Shown here one piece after another: positions 47,272 through 58,950 of a stretch of DNA of 64,000 nucleotides; the stretch's first letter is position 1; every line of letters starts with the position of its first letter. A program made the position numbers and the translations under genes. Origin of the DNA: Coccinella septempunctata (lineage: Eukaryota; Arthropoda; Insecta; Coleoptera; Coccinellidae); NCBI RefSeq assembly GCF_907165205.1, contig NC_058191.1, forward strand, positions 4,032,501 to 4,096,500, given 5' to 3'. The notes below the pieces were generated by a model. It ran no database searches. It worked only from the letters and a program-made list of their open reading frames with translations, and had not been told where the DNA came from.

Positions 47272-48640
47272 ATGAAACTACATGTAAGTGGAATAGGCTT
47301 ACCTACACAGAATGATGTGAAAAAATTTCCGTGAAGGATGTGCTCGAAAGTGATTATGTAAACGGAATTGCGTTTGAAATACAAAAACTATTTTCGGGAA
47401 TTGGATTTTAATACACATATATGTTTTTTACTCTACTACATATTATGAATTGAAACATCCTAAACGAATTTGTTAAGTGTTCATATTGTTAAACATATCA
47501 CCAAGCAATTTCATGAAGAGCACCGAATTTGTGGGATGACGGATTGATATTGAATCATGAAAATGAATTTTGATGAAGTAATCGAGTTTCTCCACATTTC
47601 AAAAACGATAGATTTCTCCATAGTTCTTCTCTGGAAATCGCAGTGAATGCTATCTATAGTTTTGTAACTAAATTATTCCATCTCAGTCATCTGCAATTTA
47701 AAAAAAATTGATTGAATTAGGTGATCTCACTGCTCTCGTTGTTTGGTTTCAACTGAACTACATACTTTTTACGAAATACAAATTCTTGTTGAAGATCTTA
47801 AATCAATCAGTAATGAGGAAAAAATTACTAAAAAGAGCAAATCGTGTACGTTTTTTATTATCCTTAGATACTCATTTTCGACTTATTACTCAACTAATTG
47901 ACTGCTTGCAGCTGGCTGAAAGAATTTTTTCCATTTTCATGACATCACCTATTTTGTTTTTCTTTTACTAGGATCTTGCGTTACTGCTACTGGCAGGTCT
48001 GGTTTTGGCAGAGAAGAAAGAAGATTCTAAAGCCGTCGAATCATCCGACAAGAAACAAAACAAAAGAGGTCTCTTCGACTTGGGTTACGGTGGTGGACAT
48101 GGATTTGATCTTGGTGGAAGTCATGGTATTGAATTAGGAGGTCATGGCTTGGACTTCGGCAGCAGCTATGGAGGTGGTTATGGAGGTGGCTATGGAGGCG
48201 GCTATGGAGAAACCAAACATATTACCATCACCAAGGAAGTACCATACCCTGTTCCCCATCCTGTACCTTACCCAGTGGAGAAACAAGTACATGTACCATA
48301 CCCCGTCAAAGTCCATGTTCCAGTAGATCGTCCATACCCAGTACATGTCCCAAAACCATACCCAGTACCAGTAGAGAAACCAGTCCCATACCCAGTAGAG
48401 AAACCAGTACCATACCCAGTTAAAGTACCAGTCAAGGTCCCAGTCAACGTACCATACCCAGTAGCTGTGCCAAAGCCATACCCAGTACCAGTACACAAAC
48501 CATACCCAGTGCCCGTTAAAGTTCCTTACATCGTCGAGAAGAAAGTACCAGTCCTGATCCATGGTCATGGAGGGTACGATAGTATCGACTCAGGTAGTTA
48601 CGGACATGGTGGTTTCGACTTTGGAAGTTATCATCATTGA
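47272..48640 (+). CDS. Array gene 3: secreted Gly-rich / PYPV-repeat protein (226 aa), MKLH variant
   Basis: Exon 1 is 47,272-47,283 (MKLH|GTAAGT) and exon 2 is 47,972-48,640, with a 688-bp phase-0 intron ending TTTTACTAG. It has two changes that flank the exon junction: Gln4 to His, and the usual Gly5 to Asp (GAT). The signal peptide therefore starts MKLHDLALLLLAGLVLA. It should still be secreted, as the hydrophobic core is intact. The spacer is also variant (EDSKAVESSDKK). The Gly-rich block has three YGGG units. The PV block is of the VPVNVPYPVAVPKP kind shared with genes 2 and 5. Polyadenylation signal at 48,748. No other defect is seen. Confidence 0.92.
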
Positions 48641-49760
48641 ATAACGACTGATTGAAATAATGTGCCTGTTTAACTTTTCTATCTTAAGTGTTATGCATAT
48701 GATTTTCTCTCCCTCATTTTATATATTGTTTATTTATGTTTCTCAAAAATAAAATTCTATATTTCTATGAAGTGAATTTTTTGAATCATCAGGCGATATG
48801 GATAGGATGGGAAAATTCGGGTAACCTTCAAGTTCCAGTCAGAGAAGCGAGCCCTAAAAAAGCTCAAATAAAATTCAGTGTGCATTCAAGTGCACACAAA
48901 AATTGACCTGTTTCAGGATTTTTTTGCCGAATATTTCTCTTCTGAGAAAATGAATTTGTTCCATAATTTTGACGCTCACTGTATAGCATTTATCATTATA
49001 GACAGAAAGACAGATGAGGACTTGGTTAGCGTAACACACGAGGTGATAATCAAATTTGTTCAAATTTGTCAAGAAGTATCCGCATACTTATACGGTTGAA
49101 AATGCCTCCCCACGCTTGTACAGGGTGGGGTGTAAAGGAATAGTTGAGAATGTGATGCCTGGCAAGAAATTTCTGGATTTTTCATATAATTTTTCTTGAC
49201 CTGCCCTATTTAGAAAAAGTAATTTTCAATTTTTGAATTCGATTGAAAAAAAAAAGAAATAGGGTCAAAAGAGAATATCAAAGAGGAGTATTGGATGAAA
49301 AAAGTCATAGTGGACATGATGGATGAACGAAGAACATACAAAAACAAAAATGTTTAGAAGGATAGGGAGAATAATAGTAGTATAAATAAAAAAGAAAATC
49401 TAACAACTAACTAACAAGTGTGGTTGAAGGGAAAGTGCGAAGAAATGGAGGAGTAACAAAGGAAGAATGATATATCATTGTGCACTGCATACGTAAAATA
49501 AAGGAAGTTTAAGGAAGGATGTTTAAAAGAAAACACATAACTCCAATAGTTGATGACAACAATAGTTATAATAAACACAGCAATTATTCAAAAGTTTAGA
49601 TCTTTAGATGCAAGGGAATAAATATGAGATATGAACTATAGAGACAGCGCACCAGAGAAATTGGAATAAGAAGTAATATGTGTCATCACGAACTGATAGA
49701 AAAAAGTTCAGGATCATATGATATTCCTAAGAGTTGATTAAACTGCTGGATGAAATCAAT
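48641..49760 (+). repeat. 3' module after gene 3
   Basis: It shares the UTR (AATAAA at 48,748) and following DNA with the modules after genes 2 and 4, with small indels. Near 49,760 it passes into the type B upstream block that precedes gene 4. Confidence 0.7.
48748..48753 (+). terminator. Polyadenylation signal of gene 3
   Basis: AATAAA in the conserved 3' block. Confidence 0.8.
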
Positions 49761-51009
49761 ATAGAAAGTGTTTTGAAGATATCTTCCAAAATAGCAAGTA
49801 AATGATAAGAGAGATGTTCATAAAAGTTCTGAGCATTAAATTTTGCGTCGAATGCCATCAAGAGCTCAATTTTTCGCACCATTTGAAAACAATTAACTTC
49901 CAACGTTTCAATCAACATTAGAAAAATGACCTGTCGCATACAAAAATATCATAACTCTGGTACCCCAAGATCCAAATTTGGATTTGTAGAGTCAACCACG
50001 ACGAATTAAAAAAAATTGCAAATTTTACACAATAGTTTACTATTTTCACGACGGAAGCTATTCCTTACTTTTCAATTTCGGAAATAATACTTTCCTATTC
50101 TGAAAATTTTCACGAGACTAGATATGAGATCAAAAAAAAACTCGTCTCTTTCGTCAAGGAAACGAGAAAGAAAGAGAGGACGAGACTCTGGTGGATTTAT
50201 ACTCAGCGACTTAAGATGGTTTATTAACCATCTCAGATTCAATAGCCGCTTTTTCTTGGAATTCACCGAAAATCTATCAGTACAAGTCTCAATCTTTGGT
50301 AATGCTTAGTTGTACAGTTATGATTTCTCGAAAATGGGCAGTTCAGATCTTGAACAGCTAAACTGAATCGTTCATTAATTTCGTTAATATCTACGAAGGA
50401 TCCTTTTTTCTCTTGAATGATCCATGAAAACTAGACCTAGAGAGAGGGAGAGAGAGAAAGCCTATTAATACGGCATTTGAAGGTTTGCAGTTTAAAGCTT
50501 TTATATCTAAAAAATTGATTTTTGCTGTCCTAACCTATAAGAGCCAAACCTAACCCTAGAATCATTCATTTCACATCCAACAATAACACCGACACAAAAA
50601 AGATGCACATTATACAATATACGTATGCGTTTTGATGCATTTAATCCGAATTTGAGGCCCACATGGTTCGTACCTACCCTCCAATTTTGAAAATGGTTGT
50701 AGTTATTTTGAATAATTTTTGAGTAGCTATAAATTTACTCTTTATTGACATCCACATTCTTTGACATCCATCTTCTTGCTATAATTTGTAGTTCCATCTA
50801 CTCGTTTTCTTCGTTTGAGATTTTTCAGAACTGATTAATGGGACAAAATGTTCGAAATCCGATCTACATTCACAAGGTAGGTAAACATTGCTGTCTTAAT
50901 TTCTCTGAGTAGGTACGAATATAATTTGTTAAATAATTAATCATCAATTTCTTCCATAGGGATAGGAATGTTGAAATTAAAATTCGCAAGCAAAAGAATT
51001 ACTTCAAAG
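49760..51009 (+). repeat. Upstream module type B, copy before gene 4
   Basis: It matches 55,095-56,690 before gene 5 and, in part, 61,140-62,194 before gene 6: GAAGATATCTTCC, CGACGAATG..ATCAAGAGC, GGTGGATTTATACTCA, CTTTTTT.TCTTGAATGA and GTAGGTAAACATTGCTGTCTT. It lacks the 55,527-55,837 insertion and reads AAGGAAACGAG at that place (50,157-50,167). The CT/GA-rich block at 50,130-50,185 belongs to the module. Confidence 0.8.
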
Positions 51010-51038
51010 GCAGACACCGTATCATCATGATATAAAAG
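51010..51038 (+). promoter_or_regulatory. Gene 4 promoter: GCAGACACCGT box and TATA
   Basis: The box is at 51,010-51,020 and TATAAAAG at 51,031-51,038, only 21 bp apart start to start. ACCATCAACAGTCGTT follows at about 51,055. Confidence 0.75.
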
Positions 51039-51087
51039 CCCAAGCAGCTAGCCTACCATCAACAGTCGTTAATTCACCTTCACAAAG

Positions 51088-53396
51088 ATGAAACTACAAG
51101 TAAGTGGAATAGGCTACCAAACATAAGTGTGTGAAATTAGTTGGGTGCTTTTGACTCAACAATCAGATTCAATTAGTGACAGTGATTGCCTGATTATGTT
51201 GGGATTACTCCTTTAATACCAGATTGATAATATCAATTTTTTTTTCATATAAAGTGACACTTTTTAAAACTAACTGACATTTTGAAACGTTTTACTTTTC
51301 GTAATCAGTTACGAAAAGTAAAATATTTGGCAGCTGATGAGCTTTTCCCAACTGAATGTACAAATAACTATTATTTTTTGTAAACGATTTGTCTTGTACC
51401 CTACGATTGGAATTTTGAGGGTTTTTTCATGATTTACATTCAAAATCATTTATATCATCATGTTGCTTCATCCTCGACCGTAGACTATTAAGTCTAACCG
51501 TTTTCCATATCTGACATCTCATTAGCTCTGCGTATCCATCTGACATCTTACGAATTATATGTAATGTACAGTCCCTGGCCAGTTTATTAGACGCACTGAG
51601 GATTTTTTTTATATTTACTGGTATTGCTCGAGGAAAAAGCAGAATATTTGAATTTCATTTCCACAGAATGTTAGTTTCATCTACGACTCTCATTAAATTG
51701 TTCTATTTGGCATTTATTTTTGATGTTGTAGTATTAGTACTTAAGCATGAATCAGTACTATGTCTTCCAGTGGACGTCTTGCATTCTGCAGGTTCGGACG
51801 TTATTTCGATAATCCACATATGAAATCATTATCTTCGAATGCAGCAAACCGAACAATTCTGCATTGATAGTATGAAGCTCTCATAGCTACACAGGGTGGC
51901 TCAGCAAAATATTAGAATTTCATGTTTAATCATCAATAAATCAATATTTTTTATTGAATATGATATATTATATGTGAAAACCATTTACAGATTAAGTATA
52001 TGTAACATATACATTCAATTTAATAATTCAATATTGAGATTTTGCATCGAATCAATGCGTCTAATAATATGGCCAGGGACTGTAAGTAGGTATGCTTTAT
52101 CTCCATCTATTTCTTTTATGAAATTCGGCATCAGTCTATAAATAGTCTCAGGTAAAAGAAGTATTTTGAGGAAAGCCTCTAGCAGCATCAGCTGCGATCA
52201 ACCCTACAATGATTTTAACCCATCGGAATAAAGAAACGGTCGTATAACGCGATCCTTCTCTCTTTTATGCATTTCATTCTGCTTAGTTTTTACTTTTGAG
52301 CAATTTAGTTAGAGTCTTTAAATTGTTCCGTTTTATTTGTTAGTAATATTTGGCGTGTGATTCATTTTGAAAAGATTACCAACTTGAATCCTTCGAGAAA
52401 AAATATGTTTGATAATATGGGGATAATATAACGAGAGTTTTTTCTATAATTTCAATTACCTATTGATAAAAATTTATTGGTAATGATTGATTTGGTACTG
52501 ACCAAGCACGTAGTTCACTAGACACAACTCACTATGATAATTTTTTTTTTCTTTGATGATACTGTCACTAGCTGTTCCTGAGATGAATTGATATTCATCA
52601 TTCATCATTGCAATTTTTTTTGTTCATCGGCGTCTTTATGTATTAAGAATGGAGAATAATCAATCCAATATCAGTCACGAGCAAACAATGTATTCTCTCT
52701 AAATTCAATAATCTGTCCTTTCGGTAGGGTCTTGCGTTACTGCTACTAGCAGGTCTGGTTTTGGCAGAGAAGAAGGAAGAATCTAAAACCGTCGAAGCTT
52801 CTGACAAGAAACAAAACAAAAGAGGTCTCTTCGACTTGGGTTACGGTGGTGGACATGGATTCGATCTTGGTGGAAGTCATGGTATTGAATTAGGAGGTCA
52901 TGGCTTGGACTTCGGCAGCAGCTATGGAGGTGGTTATGGAGGTGGCTATGGAGGCGGCTATGGAGAAACCAAACATATTACCATCACCAAGGAAGTACCA
53001 TATCCTGTTCCCCATCCTGTACCCTACCCAGTGGAGAAAAAAGTACATGTACCATACCCCGTCAAAGTCCATGTTCCAGTAGATCGTCCATACCCAGTAC
53101 ATGTCCCAAAACCATACCCAGTCCCAGTTGAGAAACCAGTCCCATACCCAGTAGAGAAACCGGTACCATACCCAGTTAAAGTACCAGTCAAGGTTCCAGT
53201 CGAAGTACCATACCCTGTAGCTGTGCCAAAGCCATACCCAGTACCAGTACACAAGCCATACCCAGTGTCCGTTAAAGTTCCTTACATCGTCGAGAAGAAA
53301 GTACCAGTCCTGATCCATGGTCATGGAGGGTACGATAGTATCGACTCAGGTAGTTACGGACAAGGTGGTTTCGACTTTGGAAGTTATCATCATTGA
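51088..53396 (+). CDS. Array gene 4: secreted Gly-rich / PYPV-repeat protein (226 aa)
   Basis: Exon 1 is 51,088-51,099 (MKLQ|GTAAGT) and exon 2 is 52,728-53,396. The 1,628-bp phase-0 intron holds a Tc1/mariner-like insertion (51,569-52,082) and a small hairpin (51,290-51,323). Same plan as the sisters, with three YGGG units. Private differences are KKVHVPYP (others KQVHVPYP), VPVEVPYPVAVPKP, PVSVKVPY and GSYGQGGFDF in the tail. All are conservative for a low-complexity structural protein and the frame is intact. Polyadenylation signal at 53,500. Confidence 0.93.
51290..51323. repeat. Intronic perfect hairpin, 15-bp arms
   Basis: TTTTACTTTTCGTAA, a 4-base loop TCAG, then the exact inverse. 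The same structure lies in gene 5 intron 1 (56,981-57,010). Confidence 0.75.
51569..52082. mobile_element. Tc1/mariner-like non-autonomous element (514 bp) in gene 4 intron
   Basis: Inverted ends are CAGTCCCTGGCCAGTTTATT on the left and CAGTCCCTGGCCATATTATT for the reversed right end, continuing to AGACGCA. They are flanked by TA (51,567-51,568; 52,083-52,084). Gene 5 intron keeps the uninterrupted sequence near 57,420-57,460. No intact transposase frame. Confidence 0.88.
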
Positions 53397-55085
53397 ATAA
53401 CGACTGATTAAAATATTGTGCCTGTTAAACTTTTCTATCTTGAGTGTTGTGTGTTTTTCTCTCCCTCGTTTTATATATTCTTTATTTATGTTTCTCAAAA
53501 ATAAAATTCTATATTTCTATGAAGTGTATTTTTTGAAGCATCAAGCGATATGGATGGGGTGGGAAAATTCGGGTAAAATTCAAGTTCCAGTAGGGATATC
53601 GAGCCCTAAAAGAGCCCAAAAATAAATTTCAGTGTACATTCAAGTGCACACAAAAATTGACCTGTTTCAGTATTTTGTTGCCAAATATTTCTTTTCTGAG
53701 AAAATGAATCTGATCCATAATTTTGACGCACACTGTATAGTATTTAGCATTGTAGACAAAAAGACAGATAGGGACTTGGTAAGCGTAACACACGAGGTGA
53801 TACTCAGGTTCAAATTTGTCAAGAAAAATCCGCATACTTATATGGTTGAAAATGCCTCCTGACGCTTATACAGGGAAAAGGGAATAGTTGCGAAAGTGAT
53901 GCCTTTTCAAGAAATTTGTGGGTCTTTCATATAATTTTTCTTGACCTGCCCCTCTTTAGAAAAAGCAATTTTCAATTTTTGAATTCGATTGAAAAAAAAA
54001 AGAAATAGGGCCAAAAAAGAATATCAAAGGGAAGCATTGGATGAAAGAAGTCATTGTGGACATGATGGAAGAACGAAGAACATACAAGAACAAAAATGTT
54101 CAGAAGTATAGTGAAGAATAATAGTAGTATAAATAAAAAAGAAAATCAGACAGGCTTTCAAGTTTGGTTGAAGAGAAAGTGCGATGAAATGGAGAAGTAA
54201 GTTAGTGAAATAACCAGGAAGTTTAAAAGAAAACACACGACTTCAATAGTTGATGACAACAATAGATACCCACATTAAATACAACAATTATTCAAAAGTG
54301 TAGATGCAAGGGAATAATATGAGATAAGTTATGAACTAGAGACAGCGTACCAGAGAAACTGAAATATGAGGTAATATGTATCATCACGAACTGACAGAAG
54401 AAAATTCTGGATCATATGATATTCCTGTTCCTAAAAGTTGATTGAACTGCTGGATGAAATGAATATGAAATAGTTATTTAATCAACTAGGATTTTAATGA
54501 GAGCGATTGATGATTGACATTTCATCGTTCGAGATCATTAATCGCTCAATTAATAAACGAGTTGATTACAAGATTTTTCCGTCGACCACATTTTAAATTG
54601 AATGTGAATTCTTGATTGCAAAAATTTTCTATCGATACCTAGTCAAATTTGACACCTTATAAATTTTCTATGTTCATATCGGAATGTTGATATTTATGCG
54701 GCCGATCGAACAATTCGAGAAGTACATAGAGGGCATATTAGAGTTGTGACATTTTAAGTAAATCACATCGATATCGTTCCCTATAATATCTGTTAAAGAA
54801 TGTGTGGAGCTGGTGGAAGCTGGAGTTGTAGTACATAGATATATTGATTACTCTCTAACATCATAATTTTTCTGCAACCTCCACAATTCATCTCTTCTCA
54901 ATTCATCCGCTTAGTACTGCGAAAATCAATGCGAAATACAAATAAAATAATTATTTGGGAAGCTGCTGAATACTTCTATGTTCGATTACCCATGACAATA
55001 ATGCATTAATAGGAAATCAAACAATAGAAGGGTTCATTAACTGCTAATTTAGTGAACGTCAAACGGTGCTATTATTAAGAGGTCG
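53397..55085 (+). repeat. 3' module after gene 4
   Basis: It closely matches the module after gene 2 along its whole length, up to the TATTATTAAGAGGTCGG block at about 55,070-55,086. It then switches to a type B upstream block, whereas the gene 2 copy switches to type A. Confidence 0.8.
53500..53505 (+). terminator. Polyadenylation signal of gene 4
   Basis: AATAAA in the conserved 3' block. Confidence 0.8.
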
Positions 55086-55094
55086 GCGGAAAAT

Positions 55095-56690
55095 TGTTTA
55101 AAAGATATCTTCCAAATTAACATGTTAATGAAGAGAGAGATGTTCATAAATGTTCGTCTGCGACGAATGAGATCAAGAGCTTAATTATTCGCACCATTTC
55201 AAAACAATTAACTTTTCAACGTTTCAATCAACAATAGAAAAATGACCTGTCGCATTCAAAAATATCAAAACTCTGGTACCCCAAGATCCAAATTGGGATT
55301 TATAGCCACATCGAATCATAAAAAAAAATCGCAAATTTTACATAATGGTTTACTATTTTCACAAAACTAACGACGGAAATTAATCCTTAGTTTTCAATTT
55401 CGAAAATAATACTTTTCTATTGTCAAAATTTTCACGAGACTCGAGATGAGATCGAGAAAAGACTCGTCTCTGTCATCTCGTCAATGAAAGAGATCATGTC
55501 TCATCTCGAGTCTCGTCAAGGAAACGCATTGAACTCTAAAAGAACTGGAATGGCATCTCGATGCAGGCAAACTGAGGAAGACTGAAAGGGAAGATGTAGA
55601 GCAATCTATCTTTCTCTGCGCTCTGTCAATTGGTTTATAACGATATAAACAAAAACAACTCGGGGCGTTGAAGTGAGACGACTGCTGCGTCCGACGTCTG
55701 ATATGATGCGGTTATTCGATTGGTTGCGGAACCATTAGAAAGAGATGGGTTGCTCTACATCTTCCGTTTCAGTTGGACACACTTTTCGTCGTATTCCGGT
55801 ACCTAAGAGGCCATTCCAGTTCTTTTAGAGTTCAATGAGGAAACGAGACAAGACTTTGGTGGATTTATACTCAACGACTTACTTACTAAGTTTATTGACC
55901 ATATCAGATTTAATAGCCGATTTTTTCTGTGTTGCACGAAGGCGTTGAAAATCTATTAGTAAAAGGCTCAATCTTAGGCAATGCTCAGTTTTACAGTTAT
56001 GATTTCTCGAAAATGTACTATTCAGATCTTAAATAGCTAAACTGAATCGTTCGGTCATTTCGTTAATATTTTCGAACGGTCCTTTTTTATCTTGAATGAC
56101 CTAGATAAGGAGTTTACCGTGGACCAACGTAGTGGAGAGACGGGAAGCCTTTCAATACAGCACTTGAAAGTTTGCAGGTCAAATGTTTTTAATGTAAAAA
56201 TTGTTTTTTGCTATCTCAACATCTAGAAGAGCCAAACCTTACCTAAGAATCATTTATTTCACATCCAACAATAACATCGACACAAAAAAATGCACATTAT
56301 ACCATCTACGTAGGAACCGAATTTGAGATCCATTTGGTTCTTATCTACCCTCAAATTTTGAAAATGGTAGTATTAATTTTGAATAATTTTTGAGTAGCTA
56401 TAAATTCACTCTTATTGACATCCACATTCTTCTACATCCATCTTTTTTCTTCCTACGATTTTTAGTTCCATTCCCTCGTTTTCTTCGTTTGAGATTTTAC
56501 AGAACACAGAACTGATTAATGGGACAAAGTGTTCGAAATCCGATGTACATTCACAAGGTAGGTAAACATTGCTGTCTTGATTTCTCTGAGTAGGTACGAA
56601 TATAATTTGTTAATTAATTAATCATCAATATCTTCCATAGGGATAGGAATGTTGAAATTAAAATTCGCAAGCAAAAGAATTACTTCAAAG
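55095..56690 (+). repeat. Upstream module type B, copy before gene 5
   Basis: Sister of 49,760-51,009 with a private MITE at 55,527-55,837. The last 150 bp before the promoter are nearly identical between genes 4 and 5. Confidence 0.8.
55527..55837. mobile_element. MITE (311 bp) with 28-bp perfect TIRs and 8-bp duplication
   Basis: The ends start CATTGAACTCTAAAAGAACT and are exact inverses over 28 bp. The target duplication AGGAAACG flanks both sides (55,519-55,526; 55,838-55,845). Inner TGTAGAGCAA / TTGCTCTACA are also inverted. An 8-bp duplication with CA...TG ends fits hAT or P-type elements. The empty site is at 50,158-50,165 in the sister module. Confidence 0.9.
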
Positions 56691-56719
56691 GCAGACACCG
56701 TATCATCATGATATAAAAG
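56691..56719 (+). promoter_or_regulatory. Gene 5 promoter: GCAGACACCGT box and TATA
   Basis: The box is at 56,691-56,701 and TATAAAAG at 56,712-56,719, 21 bp apart. The start block reads ACCATCAACAGTTGTT (one change). Confidence 0.75.
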
Positions 56720-56768
56720 CCCAAGCAGCTACTCTACCATCAACAGTTGTTAATTCACCTTCACAAGG

Positions 56769-58744
56769 ATGAAACTACAAGTAAGTGGAATAGGCTACCA
56801 AACACAAGTGTGTGAAATTAGTTGAGTGCTTTTGACTGAATGATCTGATTCAATTAGTGACAGTGATTACCTGATTATGATGGGATTACTCCTTTGATAT
56901 CATATTGATAATGGCAACTTTTTTCTAATTGTGTCATAGAAAGTGACACTTTTTAAAACTAGTTGACGTTTTGAAACATTTTACTTTTCGTAAACAGTTA
57001 CGAAAAGTAACATATTTGGCAGCTGATGATGAACAGATACTTGTTTCTGTAGTAAAGGAGTGAAGAATTGAATATTTCAAGATATTGCGAGAGACGCAGA
57101 TTCATAGCCATATGCCATATTCTATTTGATATGAGAAAAAATATTGTGTGAAACTATTTTTCGTATTTCGCGTTCTTTTGTGTAATTTGCTTCTCTGGTT
57201 GCGCTCATTACGAAAAATAATGCTTTTCCCAACCGATTGCACAAATAACAATAATCATTTGTATACGATTTGTCCTGTACCCTACGATTGGAATTTTGAG
57301 GATTTTTTAATATTTTGCATTCAAAATCATTTATATCATAATGTAGCTTAATCTACGACTGTAGGCTTTGAAGTATCACCGTTTTCTATATCTGCGTATC
57401 AATCTCACTTGCACATTACGAATTATATGTCATGTAATGTAAGAAAATATGCTTTATCTTTATCTATTTTTTTTTACGAGAATCGGCATCAGTCACTCAA
57501 GGGTCAGATAAAGGAAGTATTTTGAGGAAAGCCTCTAGCAGTATCAGCTGCCTTCAAATTTTAATAATTTCAACCCATCGGAATAAAGAAACGGTTGTAA
57601 AATCCGATCCGATTTAGTTCAGATTGAGTCTTCAGATTGTTTCGTTCCATTTGTTAGTAATATTTGGCGTGTGATTCATTTTGAGAAGATTTCCAACTTG
57701 AATTCTTCAAGACAAAATGTGTTTGATAATATAGGGATAATATAACGATACTATAGATAATTTCAATTATCTATTGATAAAAATTTATTGGTAATGATTG
57801 ATTTGGTACTGACCAAGCATGTAGTTCACTGGACAAAACTCACTATGATAATTTTTTTTCTCTCTGATGTGTTTCACCACCTGATACTGTCACTAGCTGT
57901 CCTGAGATGAATTGATATTCATCATTCATCGTTGCATTTTTTGTTTGTTTATCGGGGTCTTTATGTATTCAGAATTGAGAATAATCAATCCAATATCAGT
58001 CACGAGCAAACAATGAATTTCTCTAAATTCAATAATCTCTCCTTTCGGTAGGGTCTTGCGTTACTGCTACTGGCAGGTCTAGTTTTGGCAGAGAAGAAGG
58101 AAGAATCTAAAACCGTCGAAGCTTCTGACAAGAAACAAAACAAAAGAGGTCTCTTCGACTTGGGTTACGGTGGTGGACATGGATTTGATCTTGGTGGAAG
58201 TCATGGTATTGAATTAGGAGGTCATGGCTTGGACTTCGGCAGCAGCTATGGAGGTGGTTATGGAGCTGGCTATGGAGGTGGTTATGGAGGTGGCTATGGA
58301 GGCGGCTATGGAGAATCCAAACATATTACCATCACCAAGGAAGTACCATATCCTGTTCCCCATCCTGTACCTTACCCAGTGGAGAAACAAGTACATGTAC
58401 CATACCCCGTTAAAGTCCATGTTCCAGTAGATCGTCCATACCCAGTACATGTCCCAAAACCATACCCAGTACCAGTCGAGAAACCAGTACCATACCCAGT
58501 AGAGAAACCAGTACCATACCCAGTTAAAGTACCAGTCAAGGTCCCAGTCAACGTACCATACCCTGTAGCTGTGCCAAAGCCATACCCAGTACCAGTACAC
58601 AAACCATACCCAGTGCCCGTTAAAGTTCCTTACATCGTCGAGAAAAAAGTACCAGTCCTGATCCATGGTCATGGAGGGTACGATAGTATCGACTCAGGTA
58701 GTTACGGCCATGGTGGTTTCGACTTTGGAAGTTATCATCATTGA
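56769..58744 (+). CDS. Array gene 5: secreted Gly-rich / PYPV-repeat protein (234 aa, longest)
   Basis: Exon 1 is 56,769-56,780 (MKLQ|GTAAGT) and exon 2 is 58,052-58,744, with a 1,271-bp phase-0 intron. Same plan as the other members. It is longest because the Gly-rich block has five YG(G/A)G units, one of them YGAG, against three or four in the sisters; this is a copy-number change of an 8-aa step in register with the repeat. The PV block matches genes 2 and 3. Intron and promoter match gene 4 but without the Tc1-like insertion. Polyadenylation signal at 58,848. Frame intact. Confidence 0.93.
56981..57010. repeat. Intronic hairpin, sister of 51,290-51,323
   Basis: TTACTTTTCGTAA, loop ACAG, then TTACGAAAAGTAA. 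The stem is kept although the loop and flanks have changed. Confidence 0.7.
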
Positions 58745-58950
58745 ATAACGACTGATTGAAATATTGTGCCTGTTAAACTTTTCTATCTTAAGTGTTATGT
58801 GTTTTTCTCTCCCTCGTTTTATATATTCTTTAATTATGTTTCTCAAAAATAAAATTCTATATTTCTATGAAGTGTATTTTTTGAAGCATCAGGCGATATG
58901 GATAGGGTGAAAAAATTCGGGTAATCTACAAGTTCTAGTCGGGATAATGA
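58745..58950 (+). repeat. 3' module after gene 5, first part
   Basis: The UTR with AATAAA at 58,848-58,853 and about 100 bp more match the other modules. Similarity then stops at about 58,950 and resumes near 60,646 after foreign DNA. Confidence 0.7.
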
